Assembly: GCA_900754855.1 (NCBI GenBank)
Contig: CAAEEI010000158.1
Location: forward strand, 1-8,007
Direction of reading: 5' to 3'
DNA length: 8,007 bases
From: Lachnospiraceae bacterium
Lineage (GTDB): Bacteria > Bacillota > Clostridia > Lachnospirales > Lachnospiraceae
Positions 1-6,613 of this stretch are shown here, in pieces. Position numbers and translations under genes: made by a program. The notes below the pieces were generated by a model. It searched no databases, had not been told where the DNA came from, and worked only from the letters and a program-made list of their open reading frames with translations. The first letter of the stretch is position 1; each line of letters begins with the position of its first letter.

Positions 1-1459
1 AGAGAGCACGACATACCATACGTCCCTGCCAGAGTTTTCCCTGGATCTTTAACTCCACTTCATAGTCCACAATAGGCGAATCCGGTGTGGTCTGCCGCAG
101 ACGTCCGTCCAGTTCTTCCATGGTTTCATGATCCACAATGGACAATAACTGTGGATTCTTTTCCGGATTCACCAGACAATGAGGAATTCCAATCTTTTCT
201 GCAGCCCACTCCGAGAGGGAAAGCATGGAAGGAATCACCGTATATTCGAACTGTACCTCTGAGGATATGGAAGAAAAGAACTGAAACTTTATCCGTTCTT
301 CCTCCAGCATACTCAATGTTCTGTTGGACGAAGAAAGCTCTTTATGGGAAAGTAATTGCTCTACGATGTTATGGATTTCTTTTTCACTGGCACGACTTAA
401 AGAATTCATGGTCAGTTCTTCCTGAATGTGATCAGCTATATCCGAAAGACATTCCAGCAAAAGTGGATGAAATGCCCCACATTCTCCGTCCAGAATCATA
501 CGCATCGCCTTTTCATGCGAAAAGGCTTTTTTATAAACACGCTCGCTGATGAGCGCATCGTAGGCGTCCGCCAGAGAAACCACCTGCGCGGAAATAGGGA
601 TTTCATCTCCTTTTAATCCATCCGGATACCCATTGCCATCATAACGCTCATGATGCCAGCGACAAATTTCGTAGGCCACTTTTACCAGTGGTTCCTCTTT
701 ATGCAGAGGAAGATTCTGCAGCATATCCGCTCCCACGGCAGAATGGGTTTTCATGACGGCAAACTCTTCTTCGGTCAGCCGTCCCGGCTTATTTAATATT
801 TCTTCTGAAATGGAAATCTTTCCAATATCATGGAATGCAGCCGCTTTACTGATCATGGAGATCTGTGCGTTATTCAGCGGATACGCGTCTGTTTTCTCCC
901 GCAGACGTTTTAACAGCATCTCGGTCATGGTACTGATATGTAAAACATGCAGACCGCTCTCTCCGTTACGAAACTCTACGATATGGCTCAGAATCGACAC
1001 CATAAGCGTATTGCTCTTCTCCCTTTCATACATCTGATCTGCCACCATGGAAATCAACTGTTTTTGTTTGGAATAGAGCATAATGGTATTCACCACTCTC
1101 CGACAGACGATCACCTCATCAAAAGGGCGGCTGATATAATCGACAGCGCCCAGCTCATATGCACGTTCCACAACAGAATGGGCATTTTCCGCAGAAATCA
1201 TGATCACCGGAATTTCCTCAATCCAGTGATATTTATGCATCATGGCCAGCACCTCAAACCCATCCATTCGGGGCATAACAATATCAAGCAGCATAAGGGA
1301 AATCTCTGTTCCGTGGGTATGAAGCAGATGCAATGCTTCAATGCCATTTTCCGCTTCCAGAATTTCATACTGCCCGTCAAGCATATCTGATAAAATTTCC
1401 CGATTCATCTCCGAATCGTCTACAATCAATATTTTATTAATTTTTCTTTTCCCATACAT
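1..1459 (-). CDS. REC-HD-GYP-PAS response regulator, predicted c-di-GMP phosphodiesterase (3' end outside window)
   Basis: Reading the minus strand from ATG at 1459 gives 486 uninterrupted codons that run off the left edge, so the C-terminus is missing. Residues 1-120 form a CheY-like receiver: acidic pocket D14/D15, phosphoacceptor D59 in LLDIVMPRMDG, S89, and SRPF at 110-113, where Arg replaces the usual Lys. Residues about 145-320 form an HD-GYP domain with ESGLH (167-171), HDIGK (210-214), H239, HHE (269-271) and GYPDGL (277-282). All metal-ligand motifs and the GYP signature are present, so it should be catalytically active; the family hydrolyses cyclic di-GMP. From about residue 385 the sequence resembles a PAS fold (FFSSISSEVQFEY, then a W/R-rich PAC-like strand). 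An in-frame TGA lies eight codons upstream of the ATG, which fixes this start. A weak AAGGTG sits at 1473-1478, 13 nt upstream. The gene is divergent from the response regulator at 1674. Confidence 0.92.
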   Translation of the reverse strand, partial: MYGKRKINKILIVDDSEMNREILSDMLDGQYEILEAENGIEALHLLHTHGTEISLMLLDIVMPRMDGFEVLAMMHKYHWIEEIPVIMISAENAHSVVERAYELGAVDYISRPFDEVIVCRRVVNTIMLYSKQKQLISMVADQMYEREKSNTLMVSILSHIVEFRNGESGLHVLHISTMTEMLLKRLREKTDAYPLNNAQISMISKAAAFHDIGKISISEEILNKPGRLTEEEFAVMKTHSAVGADMLQNLPLHKEEPLVKVAYEICRWHHERYDGNGYPDGLKGDEIPISAQVVSLADAYDALISERVYKKAFSHEKAMRMILDGECGAFHPLLLECLSDIADHIQEELTMNSLSRASEKEIHNIVEQLLSHKELSSSNRTLSMLEEERIKFQFFSSISSEVQFEYTVIPSMLSLSEWAAEKIGIPHCLVNPEKNPQLLSIVDHETMEELDGRLRQTTPDSPIVDYEVELKIQGKLWQGRMVCRAL

Positions 1460-1504
1460 ATTCTCTTTTTTGCACCTTTTTCAAAATCACTTCGCAAACC
1501 TCTA

Positions 1505-1535
1505 TATAAATTGAGTTTAACACAAAGCATTTCAA
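1505..1535 (-). promoter_or_regulatory. Possible weak promoter for the HD-GYP gene
   Basis: On the minus strand TTGAAA (1530-1535) is followed after 19 nt by TTTATA (1505-1510), inside an AT-rich stretch and 45 nt before the ATG at 1459. The 19-nt spacer is longer than ideal, and TATATA (1503-1508) is an alternative -10. No better sigma-A promoter was seen between 1460 and 1600 on this strand, so this is only a candidate. Confidence 0.3.
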
Positions 1536-1592
1536 ATGTATATGATTAATCCATCCTCCTCGAAAAAAATAATTTTTTCCCTTTTTTCCGCC

Positions 1593-1621
1593 TTGTGTTG
1601 TTTGCAATGCCGAACTATAAT
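1593..1621 (+). promoter_or_regulatory. Sigma-A-type promoter for the two-component operon
   Basis: TTGTGT (1593-1598) is followed by a 17-nt spacer and a perfect TATAAT (1616-1621). An A/T-tract region at 1562-1590 lies just upstream and could act as an UP element. The predicted transcript starts near 1628, giving a leader of about 45 nt before the response regulator start. The strong -10 suggests steady basal expression. No copy of the TTGTAGG repeat found at 3400 is visible here, so autoregulation at this promoter is not apparent. Confidence 0.75.
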
Positions 1622-1660
1622 ATACGGGATAACTATACAAAATGAAGGATATGACAGGGA

Positions 1661-1666
1661 AAGGAG
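1661..1666 (+). promoter_or_regulatory. Ribosome binding site that decides the response regulator start
   Basis: AAGGAG ends 7 nt before ATG 1674. It supports this ATG over an in-frame ATG at 1536, which would lie upstream of the TATAAT promoter element and would add 46 residues unlike any receiver domain. Confidence 0.85.
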
Positions 1667-1673
1667 CAAAAAC

Positions 1674-2360
1674 ATGGAGAAAATCTTGCTTTTAGAAGAT
1701 GATCTGAGCCTGATTCACGGACTGTCCTTTGCGTTCAAAAAACAGGGCTTTGTTCCCTTGATCGCCAGAACACTCCAAGAGGCGGAAGACTTATGGGCAA
1801 AAGGAGATTATGATTTACTGGTACTGGATGTATCGCTGCCGGATGGTTCCGGCTTTGCATTTTGTAAGAAAGTCCGGCAGGTTTCCAAAGTACCCATTAT
1901 TTTTCTGACCGCTTCGGATGAAGAAACCAGCATCATCATGGGACTGGATATTGGCGGCGACGACTACATCACCAAACCATTTAAGCTCGGCGTTCTTTTT
2001 TCCAGAATCAACGCCCTGCTTCGCCGGGCAAAATCTTTCAACACCGCAGACACTGAATTGAATTCCAACGGCATACGGGTTGATTTGCTGCAGGGGCAGG
2101 TATTCAAAAACGGAACATCGCTGGATCTGACCGCTGCAGAGTACAAAATGCTCTGCCTGTTTATGAAAAATCCAAACATGGTTCTGACCAAGGAAACTAT
2201 TCTGGATCAGCTTTGGGATTGCGATGGGAATTATATTGACAGCAGCGCCCTTACCGTATATATTCGCCGGCTTCGCATGAAGATCGAAGATCATCCGGGC
2301 GATCCGAAAATGCTCCTGACTGTTCGGGGCATGGGTTATAAATGGAACATTTCCGGGTGA
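1674..2360 (+). CDS. OmpR/PhoB-family DNA-binding response regulator
   Basis: 228-residue cytoplasmic transcription regulator of normal length for the family. The N-terminal receiver (about 1-115) shows the acidic cluster E8-D9-D10, phosphoacceptor D52 in LLVLDVSLPDG, T79, and K101 in ITKPF. All the phosphorylation-site residues are therefore intact. The C-terminal winged-helix domain (about 130-226) carries LTAAEYKMLCLF, the recognition-helix region SSALTVYIRRLRMKI and the closing VRGMGYKW. The start at 1674 follows AAGGAG by 7 nt and puts the receiver right at the N-terminus. The sensor kinase begins 7 nt after its stop, so the two are an obvious cognate pair in one operon. The likely target is the phased direct repeat at 3400-3428 before the ABC genes. 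OmpR-type regulators bind direct repeats about one helical turn apart, which fits. The stimulus is not known. Confidence 0.95.
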   Translation: MEKILLLEDDLSLIHGLSFAFKKQGFVPLIARTLQEAEDLWAKGDYDLLVLDVSLPDGSGFAFCKKVRQVSKVPIIFLTASDEETSIIMGLDIGGDDYITKPFKLGVLFSRINALLRRAKSFNTADTELNSNGIRVDLLQGQVFKNGTSLDLTAAEYKMLCLFMKNPNMVLTKETILDQLWDCDGNYIDSSALTVYIRRLRMKIEDHPGDPKMLLTVRGMGYKWNISG

Positions 2361-2367
2361 ACTGCCA

Positions 2368-3405
2368 ATGTACATTTTTGCGAATAAAGACATTAAAAAT
2401 TTATTTTTTGCCTTAGGAGGAATCTGGTTTATTTTCCTCCTTTTGGCACAGGGATTTCTATGGTTCTTCTTTCAACGAATTTCCTTCGGCCTGCTGTTTA
2501 TTTTTCTGGCAGCGGGAGGAGCCATATGGACGGTTTGCTTTTTTTATTTGAAAAAACAACACACAATCATGGAACAGGCGGTATCCCAGATTCGTGCGTA
2601 CCTTGACGGCGACCGTCATGCCCGCATTGCCTGTGAAGAAGAAGGGGAATTATATCGACTGTTTCATTCCGTCAATTCTCTTGCTGCAGTTTTAAATGCG
2701 CATGCAGACAACGAACTGCGGGAAAAAGAGTTTTTAAAAAATACCATTTCCGACATCTCTCACCAGTTAAAAACGCCACTGGCCGCTCTGAACATTTATA
2801 ACGGACTGCTTCAGGACGACGACGTGGAACCATCTCTGGTAAAAGAATTTGCCGATTTATCCGAACAGGAACTTGACCGGATTGAAACGCTGGTACAAAA
2901 CCTGCTAAAAATTACAAAACTGGATGCCGGTTCTGTCATTATTGAAAGAAAGGAAGAAAATGTAGCGGAAATAATGCAGGATATAGAGCTGCATTTTGCA
3001 TACCGGGCCAAACAGGAACAAAAGAAGATTCTCCTTTCCGGACAAGAAAATGTTTTCCTTTCCTGTGATCGCGACTGGCTGTCGGAAGCCATCCACAATA
3101 TGACCAAAAACGCTCTGGACCACACGGAAAAAGGCGATACCATTTATCTCCAGTGGAGACTTTTTCCCTCCGTTATACAGATTATTGTAAAAGACAATGG
3201 CAGCGGTATACATCCGGAAGACCTGCACCACATTTTCAAGCGGTTTTACCGCAGCCGTTTTTCCAAAGACCGACAGGGCATCGGGCTTGGACTGCCCCTT
3301 GCAAAAGCAATTATTGAAGCCCACAACGGCAGTATCGAAGTAGACAGTGTGTTGGGAAAAGGCACGGTCTTTACGATAAATTTTTTCATTCCTACAAAAT
3401 TGTAG
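2368..3405 (+). CDS. Membrane sensor histidine kinase with minimal extracellular part
   Basis: 345-residue inner-membrane kinase, partner of the preceding regulator. Two hydrophobic helices (about 11-35 and 40-61) are separated by only a few residues (QRIS), so there is no extracellular sensor domain. A linker (62-115) leads to the dimerisation/phosphoacceptor helix with H132 in DISHQLKTPLAAL. The ATPase domain shows the N-box around N244 and N248, G1 DNGSG (276-280), the F-box KRFYR, and G2 GIGLGL (304-309). All catalytic motifs are intact. This architecture matches the intramembrane-sensing kinases common in Bacillota, which often sit beside ABC exporters of peptide antibiotics and may sense through the transporter; applying that here is inference. 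The start follows the regulator's stop by 7 nt, with GGGTGA (2355-2360) as a modest ribosome binding site. Its last codons and stop overlap the regulator-binding repeats. Confidence 0.93.
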   Translation: MYIFANKDIKNLFFALGGIWFIFLLLAQGFLWFFFQRISFGLLFIFLAAGGAIWTVCFFYLKKQHTIMEQAVSQIRAYLDGDRHARIACEEEGELYRLFHSVNSLAAVLNAHADNELREKEFLKNTISDISHQLKTPLAALNIYNGLLQDDDVEPSLVKEFADLSEQELDRIETLVQNLLKITKLDAGSVIIERKEENVAEIMQDIELHFAYRAKQEQKKILLSGQENVFLSCDRDWLSEAIHNMTKNALDHTEKGDTIYLQWRLFPSVIQIIVKDNGSGIHPEDLHHIFKRFYRSRFSKDRQGIGLGLPLAKAIIEAHNGSIEVDSVLGKGTVFTINFFIPTKL

Positions 3406-3428
3406 GCTGGTTGTAGGGTAACTGTAAT
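3391..3428 (+). promoter_or_regulatory. Phased direct repeats, probable response-regulator operator for the ABC operon
   Basis: TTGTAGG (3400-3406), TTGTAGG (3411-3417) and CTGTAAT (3422-3428) share TGTA cores at 3401, 3412 and 3423, exactly 11 bp apart. The first copy is also the right arm of a perfect dyad, CCTACAA-AA-TTGTAGG (3391-3406). The array starts in the last kinase codons, covers its stop and ends 10 nt before an extended -10 element. Direct repeats one helical turn apart overlapping the -35 region are the usual layout of an OmpR-family activation site. Assigning it to the regulator at 1674 is inference from position. Confidence 0.7.
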
Positions 3429-3435
3429 ATTCCGG

Positions 3436-3444
3436 TGCTATCCT
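3436..3444 (+). promoter_or_regulatory. Extended -10 promoter element for the ABC operon, lacking a clear -35
   Basis: TGCTATCCT matches an extended -10 (TGn followed by TATCCT). The -35 position (about 3415-3421) holds GGGTAA, a poor match, and lies between the second and third phased repeats. A weak core promoter with an activator site over the -35 suggests expression that depends on the phosphorylated regulator. The transcript would start near 3451 with a leader of about 60 nt. Within that leader AGAC (3453-3456) with AAAA and TTTT with GTCT could form only a weak hairpin. Confidence 0.55.
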
Positions 3445-3495
3445 TTTTATGCAGACAGAAAATAATCCTTTTGTCTACATAAAAATCATCAAGAA

Positions 3496-3502
3496 AGAGG
3501 TG
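3496..3502 (+). promoter_or_regulatory. Ribosome binding site of the ABC ATPase gene
   Basis: AGAGGTG ends 8 nt before ATG 3511, a good Shine-Dalgarno match at the usual distance. It overlaps a short dyad GTGT-TT-ACAC (3500-3509), which is probably incidental. Confidence 0.75.
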
Positions 3503-3510
3503 TTTACACG

Positions 3511-4194
3511 ATGAATTTATTAGAGGTCAAAGAAATCTGTAAAACCTACGGCAAGGGCGAAACCGCTGTCGAAGCTTTGCAAAAGGTCAGCTTTTCCGTT
3601 CCCAGAGGGGAATATGTGGCCATCGTAGGAGAATCCGGCTCCGGAAAAAGCACCCTGCTCAATATGATCGGCGCACTGGACGCTCCCACTTCGGGCAAAG
3701 TGTTGATTGACGGTAAGGATATTTTTTCCATGAACGACCAGAAACTGACTGTATTCCGTCGTCGAAATATCGGTTTCATTTTTCAGGCATTTAACCTGAT
3801 TCCGGAACTGACCGTGGAACAAAATATCCTCTTCCCCCTGTTACTGGACTACCAGAAGCCAGACAAAAAATATCTGGAAGAACTGCTGACGGTACTACGT
3901 TTGCGGGAACGCAGAAATCATTTACCCAGCCAGCTTTCCGGCGGCCAGCAGCAGAGGGTAGCCATCGGTCGCGCACTGATTACCCGTCCGGCTTTGATTT
4001 TGGCGGATGAACCCACGGGTAACCTGGACAGCAAAAACAGCAGCGAGGTCATTGCTCTGCTGAAAGAGGCATCAAAAAAATATGAACAGACCATCATTAT
4101 GATCACCCATAACCGCAGCATTGCACAAACGGCTGACCGGGTATTACAGGTATCGGACGGTATACTGACCGATTTTGGGAGGTACTGCCAATGA
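3511..4194 (+). CDS. ABC transporter ATP-binding protein (MacB/LolD/BceA type)
   Basis: 227-residue cytoplasmic ATPase that would power the permease encoded next. Motifs in order: A-loop Y13, Walker A GESGSGKST (40-48, catalytic K46), Q-loop Q92 in FIFQAFNLIPELT, signature LSGGQQQR (142-149), Walker B LILADEPTGNLD (162-173, catalytic E167) and H-loop H200 in MITH. The QAFNLIP and EPTGNLD wording is typical of the MacB/LolD/BceA group, whose partners carry FtsX domains and move peptides, lipoproteins or antibiotics, or drive mechanical work on the cell surface. Length is normal. The stop overlaps the permease start as ATGA, which points to translational coupling. It lies 105 nt after the kinase stop, behind its own predicted regulator-controlled promoter. 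The substrate cannot be told from the sequence. Confidence 0.95.
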   Translation: MNLLEVKEICKTYGKGETAVEALQKVSFSVPRGEYVAIVGESGSGKSTLLNMIGALDAPTSGKVLIDGKDIFSMNDQKLTVFRRRNIGFIFQAFNLIPELTVEQNILFPLLLDYQKPDKKYLEELLTVLRLRERRNHLPSQLSGGQQQRVAIGRALITRPALILADEPTGNLDSKNSSEVIALLKEASKKYEQTIIMITHNRSIAQTADRVLQVSDGILTDFGRYCQ

Positions 4195-6512
4195 AAAATT
4201 ATTTATCCCTTATTCCAATTTCCGCAAAGGTACGAAAAAGACAAAACCGGATGACGATGTTGTGTATCATCATTTCCGTCCTGTTGGTGACGATGATCTT
4301 CAGTATGGCCGATATGGCCATCCGCATGGAAAAAACACGAATTATCGAAAAACAGGGAAACTGGCACATCATGTTGAAGAATCCATCTGCACAGCAGATC
4401 AAAGAAATCGCACGGCAAAAAGAAGTCCTGGCTTTTTCCCGTTATGATGGGTTAAATTACGATTTGTCTGAAGATTATACAATCCAGGGAAAACGCTGTG
4501 TTATCGCAGGTGGAGACCGTGCGGTTCTGACAAAAATCTATAATAATTTAACCGAAGGACGCTATCCGGCAAAAACCAATGAAATTTTACTTTCCCGTCG
4601 TGCAAAAGATCAGCTTTCTTTACGTATTGGCGACGAAATCCTCTTGCACACACCTGCCGGGGATTTTGCCTATACCATTTCCGGTTTTGGCGGCGATGTT
4701 ACCATAAGCGCCGACGCCGATGTTGTCGGCGCATTTCTCTGTTGGGACGCTTTCCAAAACCTTGCCAAAACAGAAGGAGCTCCGCTTGCTCCCGTTTGTT
4801 TTGTGCGCTTTCATGAGAATACTCCCATGCGAAAAGTCATTGCAAATTTGCGTCGGACCTATGGTTTTACCGAGGAAACCTTATCCGAAAATACGGCTTT
4901 GCTGGGATTAAGTGGATTCAGCAGCGATTCTTACCTTATGGGGATGTACCTTGTCGCTTTCCTTCTGTTTCTTCTGGTTCTGACGGCAGGCGTCTTTATG
5001 ATTGCCGGAAGTCTTAACAGCAAAACCGCAGAACGAACACAATTTTACGGTATGCTTCGCTGTATCGGCGCCAGCCGGAAACAAATCATGCACATTGTCC
5101 GACTGGAAGCGCTCTATTGGTGTAAGACGGCAGTTCCCATCGGTGTAATCACCGGAATTGCAGGAACATGGCTTCTTTGTGCGCTTCTTCGGTTTGGCGC
5201 AGGCGCTGAGTTCGTACAGATTCCATTATTTGAGGTCAGCATCATCGGCATCCTCAGCGGAATCCTCGTTGGCATTTTGACCGTTCTTTTATCTTCCCTT
5301 TCTCCTGCAAGACGGGCAGCCGGTGTTTCTCCGGTCGCGGCTGTTACCGGAAACCTTTCCGAAAACAGAAAAAGATTACGGCCGGTCAGAAAAAACTTTT
5401 TGCACATCGAGACGACGCTGGGCATTCATCACGCCGTATCCTCCCCAAAAAATCTGCTTCTTATGACCGGCTCCTTTGCACTGAGTATTCTTATGATTTT
5501 AAGTTTTTCTGTCCTCATTCAATGGGTGAATATGGCCCTCCATCCTTTACAGCCATGGGCGCCGGATGTCTTTTACAGCTGTTCCGAACAACAGCAGGGC
5601 ATTACAAAACATTTTGCCAAAGAGGTGGAAAGCCGCCCCTATGTCCGCCGGGTATTTGGAAGAATGTATCAAAGTCTTTCTGCCAACTATGAAGGAAAAC
5701 CGGGGAAAATTGATCTGATTTCTTATGAAAATCAACAATTTCAATGGGCAAAAGAAGATTTAATTGCCGGCGATCTGTCCGCCGCCATTGAAGGCAAAGG
5801 CGTACTGACAGTTTTTGATAAAAGCAATACTTTGCAGGTTGGGGATACCATTCATCTGAAACAGACAGACCTTACCGTCGTCGGCGTCTTAAAAGATAGT
5901 CCGTTTGATACGTCAAATCATCCCACTGTCATCTGCGCAGAAAAAATGTTTACCGCTCTTACCGGTAAAAAGGTCTATACGGTTCTTGACGTACAGTTGT
6001 CCAAAAAAGCCACAGAGCAAAACATCCGTGAGCTAAATGCTCTGACAAATGGAGATTTTGCGTTTTATGACCGTCTGACGCAAAACAAAGACACACAACA
6101 TACCTATTTGATGTTTTGTCTGTTTGTGTATGGCTTCCTTACGGTCATCACATTGATCACGATCATTCATATGATCAACAGTATTTCCATGAGCGTCGCG
6201 GCAAGAACAAAGCAATATGGAGCCATGCGCGCAGTGGGCATGGACCGTTTGCAAATGACAAAAATGATCCGTGCAGAAACGATTACCTATACCCTGCTCG
6301 GTTTCCTCGTCGGCTGCGGTCTGGGGTTACCTTTACATCATTTTCTCTATTCCCGAATGATCACACATTACTGGGGAACGGCATGGCAAATTCCTTTCTC
6401 CTCTATTGGAGGAATACTGGCGCTGCTTGTGGTTATTTCTCTTTTTGCGCCCCTTGCTCCGGCCAGACGCATCTGCACCATACCAATCACTGCAACCATC
6501 AACGAACTATAA
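4191..6512 (+). CDS. FtsX/MacB-type ABC permease with two homologous halves
   Basis: 773-residue membrane protein, partner of the ATPase it overlaps by 4 nt; GGGAGG (4177-4182) lies 8 nt before its ATG. Predicted helices: about 21-40, 250-272, 313-334, 350-370, 422-446, 638-660, 697-717 and 737-755. Each half is one helix, a roughly 190-200 residue extracellular domain, then three helices. The halves match each other: QFYGMLRCIGASRKQI (284-299) with QYGAMRAVGMDRLQM (675-689), SPARRAAGVSPVAAV (371-385) with APARRICTIPITATI (756-770), and RIGDEILL (145-152) with QVGDTIHL (549-556). This is a fused duplication of the 4-helix FtsX/MacB unit. BceB-type bacitracin permeases differ, having ten helices and one large extracellular domain. 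One fused permease with two ATPases is the likely complex. Export of, or defence against, a peptide or envelope-active compound is the most plausible role, by analogy only. Confidence 0.9.
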   Translation: MKNYLSLIPISAKVRKRQNRMTMLCIIISVLLVTMIFSMADMAIRMEKTRIIEKQGNWHIMLKNPSAQQIKEIARQKEVLAFSRYDGLNYDLSEDYTIQGKRCVIAGGDRAVLTKIYNNLTEGRYPAKTNEILLSRRAKDQLSLRIGDEILLHTPAGDFAYTISGFGGDVTISADADVVGAFLCWDAFQNLAKTEGAPLAPVCFVRFHENTPMRKVIANLRRTYGFTEETLSENTALLGLSGFSSDSYLMGMYLVAFLLFLLVLTAGVFMIAGSLNSKTAERTQFYGMLRCIGASRKQIMHIVRLEALYWCKTAVPIGVITGIAGTWLLCALLRFGAGAEFVQIPLFEVSIIGILSGILVGILTVLLSSLSPARRAAGVSPVAAVTGNLSENRKRLRPVRKNFLHIETTLGIHHAVSSPKNLLLMTGSFALSILMILSFSVLIQWVNMALHPLQPWAPDVFYSCSEQQQGITKHFAKEVESRPYVRRVFGRMYQSLSANYEGKPGKIDLISYENQQFQWAKEDLIAGDLSAAIEGKGVLTVFDKSNTLQVGDTIHLKQTDLTVVGVLKDSPFDTSNHPTVICAEKMFTALTGKKVYTVLDVQLSKKATEQNIRELNALTNGDFAFYDRLTQNKDTQHTYLMFCLFVYGFLTVITLITIIHMINSISMSVAARTKQYGAMRAVGMDRLQMTKMIRAETITYTLLGFLVGCGLGLPLHHFLYSRMITHYWGTAWQIPFSSIGGILALLVVISLFAPLAPARRICTIPITATINEL

Positions 6513-6540
6513 GGTACACCCGGTCTTTTTTCCGACAAAA

Positions 6541-6581
6541 ATCAGGGGAGCAGCGCATATACACTGCGTCACTCCCCTGAT
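6541..6581. terminator. Bidirectional intrinsic terminator between permease and metY
   Basis: ATCAGGGGAG (6541-6550) pairs perfectly with CTCCCCTGAT (6572-6581), a 10-bp GC-rich stem. An inner CGCA/TGCG stem (6554-6557 with 6565-6568) can extend it across a small internal loop. On the plus strand it is followed by a T-rich tract from 6585, ending the ABC operon 28 nt after its stop. On the minus strand it is followed by TTTTT (6536-6540), ending metY about 30 nt after its stop. Convergent genes sharing one terminator is the natural reading. Confidence 0.88.
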
Positions 6582-6584
6582 GGC

Positions 6585-6610
6585 TTTTCTTTCTCTTTTT
6601 TCTTTCTCTT
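6585..6610. repeat. Two perfect tandem copies of a 13-bp pyrimidine unit
   Basis: TTTTCTTTCTCTT occurs at 6585-6597 and again at 6598-6610, followed by seven more bases with six T in the metY stop region. The tract supplies the T-rich segment of the plus-strand terminator. It is probably low-complexity sequence grown by slippage rather than a functional repeat. Confidence 0.6.
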
Positions 6611-6613
6611 TTT

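Noticed and set aside
85..549. 154-codon open frame on the plus strand
   Set aside because: It is antisense to the HD-GYP/PAS gene, whose motifs and reading frame are unambiguous.
1437..1640. 67-codon minus-strand frame with ATG 1640
   Set aside because: It crosses the divergent promoter region, overlaps the true HD-GYP start in another frame and has no family resemblance.
1536..1673. 46-residue N-terminal extension of the response regulator from ATG 1536
   Set aside because: It would start upstream of the TTGTGT-17-TATAAT promoter, has no receiver-like sequence, and ATG 1674 has AAGGAG at ideal spacing with the receiver beginning at once.
1815..2393. 192-codon open frame on the minus strand
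   Set aside because: It lies wholly antisense to the regulator and kinase start, with no recognisable domain; it is a shadow of the real coding frame.
3391..3406. CCTACAA-AA-TTGTAGG dyad as a terminator after the kinase
   Set aside because: The stem is only 7 bp with a 2-nt centre and no T tract follows; the phased repeats explain it better as a protein-binding site.
3511..6512. Naming the transporter bceAB
   Set aside because: The ATPase is compatible, but the permease has eight predicted helices and two ectodomains, not the BceB plan, so a bacitracin role is unsupported.
6116..6580. Plus-strand frame ending inside the terminator hairpin
   Set aside because: It runs out of frame through the permease C-terminus and into the terminator stem; composition is that of a shifted frame.
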